Below the pieces are notes generated by a model. The model did no database searches and was not told the DNA's origin. It saw only the letters and a list, made by a program, of their open reading frames with translations. Made by a program: the position numbers and the translations under genes. A DNA stretch of 32,548 nt from Pseudomonas sp. C1C7 (GTDB taxonomy: Bacteria > Pseudomonadota > Gammaproteobacteria > Pseudomonadales > Pseudomonadaceae): positions 1 through 32,548 of the forward strand of contig NZ_JABFMP010000055.1 of NCBI RefSeq assembly GCF_013359595.1, written 5' to 3'. Numbering within the stretch: position 1 is the stretch's first letter; the number at the start of each line of letters is the position of its first letter. This document shows positions 14,816-23,180 of this stretch, piece after piece.

Positions 14816-15862
14816 ATGGACGAGGCCAGACTCAATGATTTCATGGGCAAACTGGTCAATGACATGGGCGGCGCGGCGATGCTGGCCAATGTCATCCTCG
14901 GCGAAGAGCTCGGTCTGTACCGGGCCATGGCCGACAGCCAGCTGATCAGCCCCGAAGCGCTCGCCGGCAAGACCGGCTGCAACCCAAGGCTGGTGCGCGA
15001 ATGGCTCAGCGCCCATGCCGCCTCCGGTTACATGGAGCACAGCGACGGCCAGTTCCGCCTGCCCGAAGAACAGGCCCTGGCGCTGGCCATCGAGGATTCG
15101 CCGGTGTACATCGCCGGGGGCATTGGCGTGGTGGCGTCGTTTTTCCATGACAAGGACAAACTGGTCAAGGCCATGCGCGGCGACGGCGGCCTACCCTGGG
15201 GCGATCACCATCCGTGCATGTTCAGCGGCACCGAACGCTTCTTCCGCCCCGGCTACAAGGCGCACCTGATCAGCGAATGGCTGCCGGCCCTCGACGGCGT
15301 GGTGGCCAAGCTTGAGGCCGGGGCGAAAGTGGCGGACATCGGCTGCGGGCACGGCGCCTCGACGGTGATCATGGCCCAGGCGTTTCCCAGGTCAACGTTC
15401 GTCGGTTTCGACTACCACGCGCCCTCCGTTTCCGTCTCCACCCAGCGCGCGGAAGAAGGCGGCGTCTGCGACCGGGCAAGTTTTTTCCGCGGCACGGCGA
15501 AGGACTATCCCGGTGAGGACTACGACCTGATCTGCTATTTCGATTGCCTGCACGACATGGGCGATCCGGTGGGCGCGGCGAAACATGCCTATGAGTCGCT
15601 CAAGCCCGACGGCACGGTGTTGCTGGTGGAGCCGTTCGCCAACGATGCCCTGGATGACAACATCAATCCGGTGGGGCGGTTGTTTTATGCGGCGTCGACC
15701 TTTATCTGCACGCCGAACTCGTTGTCCCAGGAGGTCGGGCTCGGGCTGGGTGCGCAGGCGGGTGAGGCGCGGTTGCGCCAGGTGTTCACCGAGGCCGGGT
15801 TCTCCAGTTTCCGCCGGGCGACGCAGACGCCGTTCAACCTGATCCTGGAGGCCCGCAAATAA
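14816..15862 (+). CDS. SAM-dependent methyltransferase with N-terminal winged helix
   Basis: A 348-residue protein. Residues 1-95 form a winged-helix/dimerisation domain (LGEELGLYRAMADSQLISPEALAGKTGC, then LVREWLSAHAASGYMEH). The catalytic domain has motif I VADIGCGHGASTVIMAQAF, the acidic FVGFDYH, and the post-motif DLICYFDCLHDMGDPVGAAKHAYESLKPDGTVLLVEPFA. This architecture is widespread in actinobacterial and proteobacterial methyltransferases of unassigned substrate. AGGAG lies 8 nt before the ATG at 14816. The gene stands alone, with a REP element after it. Confidence 0.88.
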   Translation: MDEARLNDFMGKLVNDMGGAAMLANVILGEELGLYRAMADSQLISPEALAGKTGCNPRLVREWLSAHAASGYMEHSDGQFRLPEEQALALAIEDSPVYIAGGIGVVASFFHDKDKLVKAMRGDGGLPWGDHHPCMFSGTERFFRPGYKAHLISEWLPALDGVVAKLEAGAKVADIGCGHGASTVIMAQAFPRSTFVGFDYHAPSVSVSTQRAEEGGVCDRASFFRGTAKDYPGEDYDLICYFDCLHDMGDPVGAAKHAYESLKPDGTVLLVEPFANDALDDNINPVGRLFYAASTFICTPNSLSQEVGLGLGAQAGEARLRQVFTEAGFSSFRRATQTPFNLILEARK

Positions 15863-15881
15863 CCCTGACGATTACCGCTCC

Positions 15882-15975
15882 CCCTGCAGGAGCTGCCGAA
15901 GGCTGCGATCTTTTGATCTTGTTCTTTGAAAATCAAAAGATCGCAGCCTCGTTGCACTCGACAGCTCCTGCAAGG
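15882..15975. repeat. REP/REPIN-type repeat with mismatched arms
   Basis: The left arm is the usual GCAGGAGCTGCCGAAGGCTG, but the right arm carries GCCTCGTTGCACTCGACAGC instead of the matching complement, so the outer parts of the arms cannot pair fully. The element at 29062-29154 has the same variant arm on the other side. Confidence 0.85.
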
Positions 15976-16022
15976 GTGTGGCGTGGCGATGCTAATCTGC
16001 GTGTACTCAAGGAGTGCTGAAC

Positions 16023-16865
16023 ATGCTCGACCACCACATCCACGACCAGCTCGACCGCCTCCAGCAACTCATGACCGATGAGCCGTTCGTGGTCCTGACC
16101 GGGGCCGGGATCAGCACGCCGTCGGGCATTCCGGATTATCGCGACAACCAGGGCGTGCGGCGTGGCCGGCAGCCGATGATGTATCAGGAATTCCTCTGCG
16201 CCCCCGAATCCCGCCGTCGCTACTGGGCCCGGGCGATGCTCGGCTGGCCGCGGGTGCGTCAGGCCCGGCCGAACGTGGCCCACGACACCCTCGCCCGCCT
16301 GCAGAGCACCCGCCGGATCAGCGCCCTGATCACCCAGAACGTCGACACCCTGCACGACCAGGCCGGCAGCCACGATGTGATCGAACTCCACGGCAGCCTG
16401 CACCGGGTGCTGTGCCTGGACTGCGGCCAACGCAGCGAGCGCGATTCGATCCAGCAATTGATGGAGGCGCAGAACCCGTACCTGGCCGGCATCGACGCGG
16501 TGCAGGCGCCGGACGGCGATACGCTGCTCGATGCCGCTTTCGAAGCACGCTTTCAGGTCCCGCAGTGCCCGCAGTGCAAGGGGGAACGGATGAAACCGGA
16601 TGTGGTGTTCTTCGGTGAGAACGTGGCCCAGGAAACGGCGACCAAGGCGATGGCTGCGGTGGAAAAGTCCGCCGGGCTGCTGGTGGTGGGTTCGTCACTG
16701 ATGGCCTATTCGGCATTTCGCCTGTGCCGGGCGGTGGTGGACCAGGGCAAGCCGTTGCTGGCGATCAACCTCGGCAAGACCCGGGCGGATGAGATGATGA
16801 ATCTGAAAATCGAAGGCTCGTGCGAGCAGCTTTTGCCATTGTTGGCACAACGCCTCAACAACTGA
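16023..16865 (+). CDS. SIR2-family NAD-dependent protein deacetylase (class II type)
   Basis: A 280-residue sirtuin. It has the NAD-binding TGAGISTPSGIPDYRDN (27-42), TQNVDTLHDQAG (104-115), catalytic H123 in ELHGSLHRV, and a zinc site of C131/C134 and C182/C185. The block GERMKPDVVFFGENV and VVGSSLMAYSAFRL complete the fold. TPSGIPDYRD rather than ESGIPTFR points to the SIRT4-like class II, which can remove acetyl or other acyl groups. The ATG at 16023 has AAGGAG upstream. The gene is not next to any effector seen in antiviral systems, so a metabolic role is likely. Confidence 0.93.
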   Translation: MLDHHIHDQLDRLQQLMTDEPFVVLTGAGISTPSGIPDYRDNQGVRRGRQPMMYQEFLCAPESRRRYWARAMLGWPRVRQARPNVAHDTLARLQSTRRISALITQNVDTLHDQAGSHDVIELHGSLHRVLCLDCGQRSERDSIQQLMEAQNPYLAGIDAVQAPDGDTLLDAAFEARFQVPQCPQCKGERMKPDVVFFGENVAQETATKAMAAVEKSAGLLVVGSSLMAYSAFRLCRAVVDQGKPLLAINLGKTRADEMMNLKIEGSCEQLLPLLAQRLNN

Positions 16866-16906
16866 CGGAACCGAATCCCCTGTGGGAGCGGGTAATGGTG
16901 ATCAGG

Positions 16907-17803
16907 TCATGAAAGTTGTTGGCCGAAGTTCTCTTCTTTAAGTACATCAAACAACGCCTGCGCCGCCGCCGACAGTTCGCCCCCCGGCAAGGTCAGCACA
17001 CCAAGCGCCCTCTCCACCACCGGGTCGCGCAGAGTTATGCAGCGCGCACCCAGTTCGCGCATCTGCCCCGCGCACAAGGCCGGTACGGCGCTCACACCCA
17101 GCCCGCTGGCGACCATGCGCCCGACCGTCGCCAGTTGATGGCTTTCGAACTCCACCGGCAACTTCATGCCCCGGGCCTGCAAGTGCTCCTCGAGCATCAC
17201 CCGCACCGTCGACGGTCGTTGCAGGGTGATGAACGGTTCCTTGAGCAAGGTCTGCCAGTCGATGTCCTGCAGATCGGTCAACGGCGAGTCATGGGGCACC
17301 ACCGCCACGAACCGGTCGATATAAAGAGGGGTGAATTGCAGCGAAGAACTCATGGTCGGCTCGAACGCCACGCCCAATTCCACCTGGCGATCGCGGACCA
17401 TTTCCAGCACCTGCTCGTTGATCACGTCGTTGACCGTGACGTTGACGTTCGGATAACGCGCGCGGAAGGTCTTGAGCATCGGCGGCAGCAGGTTGCCGGC
17501 GAACGACGGCATCGCCGCCAGGGTCACGCGGCCGCGCTGCAGGGTGAAACGCTGGCGCAATTCGTCCTCGGCATTGTCCCAGTCGGCAATCAGGCGGCGC
17601 GCCAGCGGCACCAGGGCCTCGCCCTCGGCGGTCAGTGTCACGTTGCGCGTGTTGCGGGTGAACAAGCGCCCGCCCAGGCCCTCCTCCAGCGCCTTGATGG
17701 TCAGGCTCAGGGCCGATTGCGACAGGTGCAGGCGCTCGCACGCCACGGCGAAACTCAGGCTCTGGGCCACGGCGAGGAAGGCGCGGATCTGCTTGACGGT
17801 CAT
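16907..17803 (-). CDS. LysR-family transcriptional regulator
   Basis: A 298-residue regulator. The N-terminal helix-turn-helix is clear (MTVKQIRAFLAVAQSLSFAV, then LHLSQSALSLTIKALEEGLG), followed by a periplasmic-binding-like effector domain from about residue 90. The start at 17803 follows from the family opening. It is divergent from the CoA-transferase/thiolase operon at 17978, and so probably regulates it in response to a ketone body or acetoacetate-linked metabolite. The 174-bp region between them is A/T-rich. Confidence 0.93.
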   Translation of the reverse strand: MTVKQIRAFLAVAQSLSFAVACERLHLSQSALSLTIKALEEGLGGRLFTRNTRNVTLTAEGEALVPLARRLIADWDNAEDELRQRFTLQRGRVTLAAMPSFAGNLLPPMLKTFRARYPNVNVTVNDVINEQVLEMVRDRQVELGVAFEPTMSSSLQFTPLYIDRFVAVVPHDSPLTDLQDIDWQTLLKEPFITLQRPSTVRVMLEEHLQARGMKLPVEFESHQLATVGRMVASGLGVSAVPALCAGQMRELGARCITLRDPVVERALGVLTLPGGELSAAAQALFDVLKEENFGQQLS

Positions 17804-17977
17804 CTCGCTTCGCTCAAGTTGTAAGCTGCTAGCTTTAAGCTGCAAGTTTAAGGCAGCGGTTTATTGAGTTTTATCTATTAATCATCCTTAAAAATCAACT
17901 TAACAAATTAATCTTACAGCGAGACACTCAACCCCATACGGCTAGCCAGCCGCCCACAAAGAATAAAAGAGGTGCAT
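17804..17977. promoter_or_regulatory. A/T-rich divergent promoter region (LysR/CoA-transferase)
   Basis: Unlike the flanking genes, 17860-17925 is strongly A/T-rich (TTATCTATTAATCATCC..., AACTTAACAAATTAATC). Next to the LysR start is a short internal repeat (AAGCTGCTAGCTTTAAGCTG) seen in many Pseudomonas intergenic regions. LysR half-sites are likely here, but I could not pick a convincing T-N11-A box by eye. Confidence 0.5.
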
Positions 17978-18676
17978 ATGGCAGGTTTCGACAAGCGCGT
18001 GAGTTCCTACGAGGAAGCGCTGGCAGGTCTTGAAGACGGCATGACCGTGATCGCCGGTGGCTTCGGTCTGTGCGGCATCCCGGAAAACCTGATCGCCGAG
18101 ATCAAGCGCAAGGGCACTCGCGACCTCACCGTGGTCTCCAACAACTGCGGCGTCGACGGTTTCGGCCTCGGCGTCCTGCTGACCGACCGCCAGATCAGCA
18201 AAGTGGTGGCCTCCTACGTCGGCGAGAACAAGCTGTTCGAAGACCAACTGCTCAAGGGCGAAATCGAAGTCATCCTGACCCCGCAAGGCACCCTCGCCGA
18301 AAAAATGCGCGCGGGCGGCGCCGGCATCCCGGCCTTCTTCACCGCCACCGGCGTCGGCACCCCGGTTGCCGAAGGCAAGGAAGTGCGTGAATTCAATGGC
18401 CGCAAGTACCTGATGGAAGAGTCCATCACCGGTGACTTCGCCATCGTCAAAGGCTGGAAAGCCGACCATTTCGGTAACGTGGTCTACCGCCACACCGCCC
18501 AGAACTTCAACCCGCTGGCCGCCACCGCCGGCAAGATCACCGTGGTCGAAGTCGAAGAAATCGTCGAACCCGGCGAGCTGGACCCGACGCAGATCCACAC
18601 CCCTGGCATCTACGTCGACCGGATCATCTGCGGCACCTTCGAGAAGCGCATCGAACAGCGCACCGTACGCAAGTGA
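17978..18676 (+). CDS. 3-oxoacid CoA-transferase, subunit A
   Basis: A 232-residue subunit of the enzyme that moves CoA from succinyl-CoA (or acetyl-CoA) to acetoacetate. The CoA-transferase signature DGMTVIAGGFGLCGIPENLI is intact near residues 20-40. The ATG at 17978 has AAGAGG 5 nt upstream. It is the first gene of an operon with subunit B (36 bp downstream) and a thiolase. With them it converts acetoacetate to two acetyl-CoA. Whether the donor is succinyl-CoA (ScoA) or acetyl-CoA (AtoD) is not decided by the sequence. Confidence 0.93.
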   Translation: MAGFDKRVSSYEEALAGLEDGMTVIAGGFGLCGIPENLIAEIKRKGTRDLTVVSNNCGVDGFGLGVLLTDRQISKVVASYVGENKLFEDQLLKGEIEVILTPQGTLAEKMRAGGAGIPAFFTATGVGTPVAEGKEVREFNGRKYLMEESITGDFAIVKGWKADHFGNVVYRHTAQNFNPLAATAGKITVVEVEEIVEPGELDPTQIHTPGIYVDRIICGTFEKRIEQRTVRK

Positions 18677-18712
18677 TCCCCTGCCCCCGGACCGAATGAA
18701 GGAATAACAACA

Positions 18713-19378
18713 ATGGCACTTTCCCGCGAACAAATGGCTCAGCGCGTCGCCCGCGAACTGCAGGACGGCTTCTACGTGAACCTGGGCATCGGCATTCCGA
18801 CCCTGGTCGCCAACTACATCCCCGAAGGCATGGAAGTCATGCTGCAATCGGAAAACGGCCTGCTGGGCATGGGTCCGTTCCCGACCGAAGACACCATCGA
18901 TGCCGACATGATCAACGCCGGCAAGCAAACCGTGACCGCGCGCATCGGCGCGTCGATCTTCTCCTCGGCCGAATCCTTCGCGATGATTCGCGGCGGCCAT
19001 GTCGACCTGACCGTGCTGGGCGCCTTTGAAGTGGATGTGCAAGGCAACATCGCTTCGTGGATGATCCCCGGCAAGCTGGTCAAGGGCATGGGCGGCGCGA
19101 TGGACCTGGTGGCCGGCGCGGAAAACATCATCGTGATCATGACCCACGCGTCCAAGGACGGTGAGTCCAAGCTGCTGTCTCAGTGCAGCCTGCCGCTGAC
19201 CGGCGCCGGCTGCATCAAGCGCGTGCTGACGGACCTGGCGTACCTGGAAATCGAAAACGGCGCGTTCATTCTCAAGGAGCGTGCACCGGGTGTCAGCGTC
19301 GAGGAGATCGTCGCCAAAACCGCCGGTAAACTGATCGTGCCGGACCACGTTCCGGAAATGCAGTTCGCCGCCCAGTGA
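18713..19378 (+). CDS. 3-oxoacid CoA-transferase, subunit B
   Basis: A 221-residue partner of subunit A that carries the catalytic glutamate: E47 in LQSENGLLGMGP, the second CoA-transferase signature. The opening LQDGFYVNLGIGIPTLVANYIP is typical of the family. GAAGGAA precedes the ATG. Its stop lies 11 bp before the thiolase ATG, so the three genes are one transcript. Confidence 0.94.
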   Translation: MALSREQMAQRVARELQDGFYVNLGIGIPTLVANYIPEGMEVMLQSENGLLGMGPFPTEDTIDADMINAGKQTVTARIGASIFSSAESFAMIRGGHVDLTVLGAFEVDVQGNIASWMIPGKLVKGMGGAMDLVAGAENIIVIMTHASKDGESKLLSQCSLPLTGAGCIKRVLTDLAYLEIENGAFILKERAPGVSVEEIVAKTAGKLIVPDHVPEMQFAAQ

Positions 19379-19389
19379 GGAATGATTCC

Positions 19390-20571
19390 ATGCAAGAAGT
19401 CGTGATTGTTGCCGCCACGCGTACCGCGATCGGCAGCTTCCAGGGTTCCCTGGCCAATGTGTCCGCGGTGGACCTTGGCGCTGCGGTGATCCGTCAGTTG
19501 CTGGCGCAAACCGGCCTGAACCCGGCCGAAGTCGATGAAGTGATCATGGGCCAGGTGTTGACCGCCGGCGCCGGGCAGAACCCTGCGCGCCAGGCCTCGA
19601 TCAAGGCCGGGCTGCCGGTCGCCGTGCCGGCCATGACCCTGAACAAGGTCTGCGGCTCGGGTCTCAAGGCCCTGCACCTGGCCACCCAGGCCATCCGTTG
19701 CGGCGACGCCGACGTGATCATCGCCGGCGGCCAGGAAAGCATGAGCCTGGCCAACTACGTGATTCCCGGCGCCCGCACCGGCCTGCGCATGGGCCACTCG
19801 CAGATCGTCGACACCATGATCAGCGATGGCCTGTGGGATGCGTTCAACGATTACCACATGGGCATCACCGCCGAAAACCTGGTGGATAAATACGGCATCA
19901 CCCGCGAACAGCAGGATGCCTTCGCCGCCGCTTCGCAGCAAAAAGCCACGGCCGCCATCGAAGCAGGGCGTTTTGCCGATGAGATCACGCCGATCCTGAT
20001 TCCGCAGCGCAAGGGCGATCCGCTGTCCTTCGCCACCGACGAGCAACCACGGGCCGGCACCACCGCCGAATCCCTGGGCAAGCTCAAGCCGGCCTTCAAG
20101 AAGGACGGCTCGGTGACCGCCGGCAACGCCTCGTCGCTCAACGACGGTGCCGCCGCCGTGATCCTGATGAGCGCGGACAAGGCCAAGGCCCTTGGTCTGC
20201 CAGTCCTGGCAAAAATTGCTGGCTACGCCAATGCCGGCGTGGACCCGGCGATCATGGGCATCGGCCCGGTATCGGCCACGCGCCGTTGCCTGGACAAGGC
20301 CGGCTGGTCGATCGACCAGCTTGAGCTGATTGAGGCCAATGAAGCCTTCGCCGCACAATCGCTGGCCGTGGCCAAGGACCTGGAATGGGATCTGGACAAG
20401 GTCAACGTCAACGGCGGCGCCATCGCCCTCGGCCACCCCATCGGTGCCTCGGGCTGCCGCGTGCTGGTGACGCTGCTGCATGAAATGATCAAGCGTGACG
20501 CCAAGAAAGGCCTGGCCACACTGTGCATCGGTGGTGGTCAGGGCGTGGCTTTGGCGATCGAGCGAGCGTAA
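19390..20571 (+). CDS. atoB: Acetyl-CoA C-acetyltransferase (thiolase)
   Basis: A 393-residue biosynthetic/degradative thiolase that cleaves acetoacetyl-CoA into two acetyl-CoA. The catalytic residues sit at the expected places: C88 (NKVCGSGLKAL), H349 (ALGHPIGASGC) and C379 (LCIGGGQGVAL). The ATG at 19390 is used because AGGAA lies 8 nt before it; a GTG 15 nt earlier overlaps the upstream stop. It completes the acetoacetate pathway begun by the two CoA-transferase subunits. A strong terminator follows. Confidence 0.94.
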   Translation: MQEVVIVAATRTAIGSFQGSLANVSAVDLGAAVIRQLLAQTGLNPAEVDEVIMGQVLTAGAGQNPARQASIKAGLPVAVPAMTLNKVCGSGLKALHLATQAIRCGDADVIIAGGQESMSLANYVIPGARTGLRMGHSQIVDTMISDGLWDAFNDYHMGITAENLVDKYGITREQQDAFAAASQQKATAAIEAGRFADEITPILIPQRKGDPLSFATDEQPRAGTTAESLGKLKPAFKKDGSVTAGNASSLNDGAAAVILMSADKAKALGLPVLAKIAGYANAGVDPAIMGIGPVSATRRCLDKAGWSIDQLELIEANEAFAAQSLAVAKDLEWDLDKVNVNGGAIALGHPIGASGCRVLVTLLHEMIKRDAKKGLATLCIGGGQGVALAIERA

Positions 20572-20626
20572 AGCGTTCAACAGACTGCGCGGGGACCCAC
20601 GAAGAGCCGTCGCAGGCTGGAAAAAC

Positions 20627-20662
20627 ACCCGGTGCACCTTTGGTGACACCGGGTTCTTTTTT
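20627..20662 (+). terminator. Intrinsic terminator of the CoA-transferase/thiolase operon
   Basis: ACCCGGTG (20627-20634) pairs with CACCGGGT (20647-20654), and a run TTCTTTTTT follows at once. It lies 56 bp after the thiolase stop. Confidence 0.88.
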
Positions 20663-20669
20663 GTCTCCC

Positions 20670-20690
20670 TGTAGGAGCTGCCGCAGGGGG
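20670..20690. repeat. Half REP unit
   Basis: TGTAGGAGCTGCCGCAGGGG, one arm only of the family seen at 2205-2300, at the 3' end of mntH. Degenerate leftover. Confidence 0.6.
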
Positions 20691-20698
20691 TCAGCGGT

Positions 20699-22030
20699 TC
20701 AACCCAGGAACTGCAGGATCAACCAGGCATTGGCCCCGCTGATCACCACGAACACCCCCCACGCCAGCAGCCGCGTCGGCAGGCGGTTCACAAACACGCC
20801 CATGAGCTTTTGATCGTTAGTCATGCGAATCAGCGGATACAGCGCGAACGGCAGTTGCAGACTCAGCACCACCTGACTCAACACCAGCAACTTGCCCACC
20901 GCATCATCCCCCATCAGCCAGACACCGATGAACGCCGGGATCAGCGCCAGTCCGCGGGTGATCAGGCGCCGTTGCCAGCAGGGCAATCGAAGATTCAGGA
21001 AGCCCTCCATGATCACCTGGCCGGCGATGGTGCCGGTGAAGGTCGAACTCTGTCCCGAGGCCAGCAGCGCAACGCCAAACAGAATGCTGGCCAGCGCCCC
21101 GCCCACCAACGGATCGAGCAAGTGATAGGCGTCCTGGATGTCGACCACGTCGGTGTGCCCGGTCTTGTGAAACGCGGCGGCCGCGAGGATCAGGATCGCC
21201 GCATTGACCAGCAGCGCCAGGGCCAGGGAGCCGATGGTGTCGATGCGCGCCAGCTTCACCGCGTCCTGTTTGCTGGCCTGGTCCTTGCCGATCAGGCGGG
21301 TCTGGACGATCGAGGTGTGCAGGTAGAGGTTATGCGGCATCACCGTGGCGCCGAGAATGCCGATGGCCAGGTACAGCGGCGCGGCATCGGCGATGGCCGA
21401 CAGTGACGGGGTGAAGCCCTGGGCGACATCCGGCCAGAACGGTTTGATCAGCAGCAGTTCGACGAAGAAACACGCGCCGATGGTGGCGACCAGCACCAGC
21501 ATGATTGCTTCCAGACGGCGGAAGCCGCGGTTTTGCAGGGCCAATACCAGCAAGGTGTCGAACGCGGTCAGGGCGATGCCGAAGGTCAGCGAGCAACCCA
21601 GCAGCAGATGGAACGCCAGGGCGCAGCCGAGCACTTCGGCGAGGTCGGTGGCGATGATCGATATCTCCGCCAGCGCCCACTGGGTGCGCGCCGTGCGTGT
21701 GCTGTAGCGCTCGCGGCACAGTTGCGCCAGATCGCGCCCGGTGGCGATGCCCAGCCGCGAACACAAGCACTGCACCACCATCCCCGCCAGGCTCGCCAGC
21801 AGCACCACGAACAGCAGGCTGTAGCCAAACCGCGACCCGGCCTCGATGGCCGTCGCCCAGTTGCCCGGGTCCATGTAGCCGATGGACACCAGCAAGCCGG
21901 GCCCGGCGAAGCGCAGGACACGTTTGAAAAATGACGCACGGGGATCGACGGCAACACTGCCCGCGACTTCCGGCGGGCAGAACGGTGCGGTACCGACTTT
22001 GGGCAAACTGAATTTCACGCGGTGGTCCAT
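20699..22030 (-). CDS. mntH: Nramp-family divalent metal (Mn2+/Fe2+) : proton symporter
   Basis: A 443-residue inner-membrane transporter with about eleven helices. The metal-binding motifs are intact: GYMDPGNWAT in helix 1 and ATVMPHNLYLHT in helix 6. The SGQSSTFTGTIAGQVIMEGF block of helix 8 is also present. MntH imports manganese, and helps tolerate oxidative stress. The ATG at 22030 is assigned from the family opening (MDHRVKFSLPK); the ribosome site is not obvious. It stands alone; a 13-bp palindrome (22070-22082) 40 bp upstream is a candidate operator. Confidence 0.94.
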   Translation of the reverse strand: MDHRVKFSLPKVGTAPFCPPEVAGSVAVDPRASFFKRVLRFAGPGLLVSIGYMDPGNWATAIEAGSRFGYSLLFVVLLASLAGMVVQCLCSRLGIATGRDLAQLCRERYSTRTARTQWALAEISIIATDLAEVLGCALAFHLLLGCSLTFGIALTAFDTLLVLALQNRGFRRLEAIMLVLVATIGACFFVELLLIKPFWPDVAQGFTPSLSAIADAAPLYLAIGILGATVMPHNLYLHTSIVQTRLIGKDQASKQDAVKLARIDTIGSLALALLVNAAILILAAAAFHKTGHTDVVDIQDAYHLLDPLVGGALASILFGVALLASGQSSTFTGTIAGQVIMEGFLNLRLPCWQRRLITRGLALIPAFIGVWLMGDDAVGKLLVLSQVVLSLQLPFALYPLIRMTNDQKLMGVFVNRLPTRLLAWGVFVVISGANAWLILQFLG

Positions 22031-22069
22031 CAACAGGTGGGGAGGTGGCCAGATTAGACGGTTCGGAGC

Positions 22070-22082
22070 GGGTGTAACACCC
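22070..22082. promoter_or_regulatory. Palindrome upstream of mntH
   Basis: GGGTGTAACACCC is a perfect inverted repeat with a 3-nt centre, 40 bp before the mntH start. It is not a Fur-box consensus. It may be a regulator site or a short hairpin in the leader. Confidence 0.4.
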
Positions 22083-22109
22083 TATGTATCGGCTATTGAC
22101 TCACACACC

Positions 22110-22200
22110 TGCAGGAGCACGGCTTGCCGGCGAAAGCGGTGTGTCAGGCAGCCAATGACTCAGAGGGCTGACGTCTTCGCGAGCAAGCTTCGCTCCTGCA
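22110..22200. repeat. Imperfect REP pair
   Basis: TGCAGGAGCACGGCTTGCCG at the left and GCGAGCAAGCTTCGCTCCTGCA at the right, with non-matching sequence between. This is the 'GCTTGCCGGCGA' family of Pseudomonas repeats. It lies in the 263-bp region 22031-22293 between mntH and the next gene, which otherwise holds only the palindrome and an A/T-rich stretch near 22210. Confidence 0.65.
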
Positions 22201-22293
22201 GAGAGATTTTTGTATACAAAACAATGAAACCTTTGGAGCAATTGATCGCTCGCAATGTTAACGTTGAGCTCTGACACAAATGGAGACATACGC

Positions 22294-23070
22294 GTGCTGA
22301 TGCTCAAACTGCTGGTGATTCCGGGTTTCCTGCTGCTGATTTCCCTGGCGGGCAAGCGCTGGGGGCCGAGCGTGGCGGGCTGGTTGTCGGGGTTGCCGGT
22401 GGTGGTCGGGCCGATTCTGTTTTTCCTCGCCATCGAACAGGGCGAAATGTTCGCGGCGCAATCGGCACTGGCGGCGCTGTCGGCGATGTTCGCGATGATT
22501 TCCTTCTGCGTGACCTACGCCCAGGTCGCGCAACGCACCGGATGGCCGCTGGCGCTGACGGTTTCGCTGTCGGTGTGGGCGCTGGTCGCCGTGGTGCTGT
22601 CGCTGATCCCGCCGTCGCTGACGGTCTCGGTAATCGCCGCCGCCACCGCCCTGCTGGCCTCGCCCTATCTGTTCCCCTCGGTTCAACCGATTTCGTCCGG
22701 CCCGACGCCCAAGTCCGACAAATTGCTGCTGCGCATGGTCGCCGGTGCCCTGCTGACCCTGGCCGTAACCTTGCTCGCCAGCACCGTCGGCGATCGCTGG
22801 AGCGGACTGCTCGCCGTGTTCCCGGTGCTGGGCAGCGTGATGGCGGTGTTCTCCCAGCAGACTCGAGGACCTGCGTTTACCGCCGCCCTGCTACGTGCAA
22901 CCGCCACCGGCATGTACTCGTTCTCGGCGTTCTGCCTGGTGCTGGCATTGGCGCTGCCGAGCATGGGCATGAGCGCTTTTGTGCTTGGCGTAGCGGTGTC
23001 CGTGGCGATGCTCGGCGTGACCAAACGCCTCCTGGCCCGCCCTGCACCGTCGATGGCCAAGGCTCAATGA
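22294..23070 (+). CDS. Unrecognised multi-pass membrane protein
   Basis: A 258-residue, very hydrophobic protein with about eight predicted helices (for example LLVIPGFLLLISLAGKRWG, GWLSGLPVVVGPILFFLAI, LTVSLSVWALVAVVLSLIP). The two halves look similar in layout: each has an opening helix pair ending in a Gly/Pro-rich turn (SGLPVVVGP; LAVFPVLGS), suggesting an internal duplication of a four-helix unit, as in small permeases. I cannot name the family. GTG 22294 is chosen because GGAG lies 8 nt before it; an ATG at 22300 is the alternative. Neighbours give no functional hint. Confidence 0.7.
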   Translation: MLMLKLLVIPGFLLLISLAGKRWGPSVAGWLSGLPVVVGPILFFLAIEQGEMFAAQSALAALSAMFAMISFCVTYAQVAQRTGWPLALTVSLSVWALVAVVLSLIPPSLTVSVIAAATALLASPYLFPSVQPISSGPTPKSDKLLLRMVAGALLTLAVTLLASTVGDRWSGLLAVFPVLGSVMAVFSQQTRGPAFTAALLRATATGMYSFSAFCLVLALALPSMGMSAFVLGVAVSVAMLGVTKRLLARPAPSMAKAQ

Positions 23071-23180
23071 CTCATTCGATCATTTCGCACGAGTAGCCCA
23101 ACAACTCCGTACGTCAATCGAACAGGTTTCCCTCAACATCAGCCTCAGTTCCTACCCCACTACTGACTGAGGCCCACACC

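Noticed and set aside
13541..15862. A very long open frame extending the methyltransferase upstream across the formamidase gene
   Set aside because: The part before 14816 is antisense to a well-supported formamidase gene and has no domain. High G+C content makes long antisense frames common; AGGAG before 14816 fixes the true start.
16023..16865. Sirtuin as part of an antiphage system
   Set aside because: Defence SIR2 proteins are usually fused to or next to an effector or sensor gene. This one is a complete class II deacetylase with a zinc site, flanked by a methyltransferase and a LysR gene, and no defence partner is present.
17942..19348. Long antisense frames over the CoA-transferase and thiolase genes
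   Set aside because: They mirror conserved genes with intact catalytic motifs and show only His/Asp/Gly-rich composition expected from the complementary strand.
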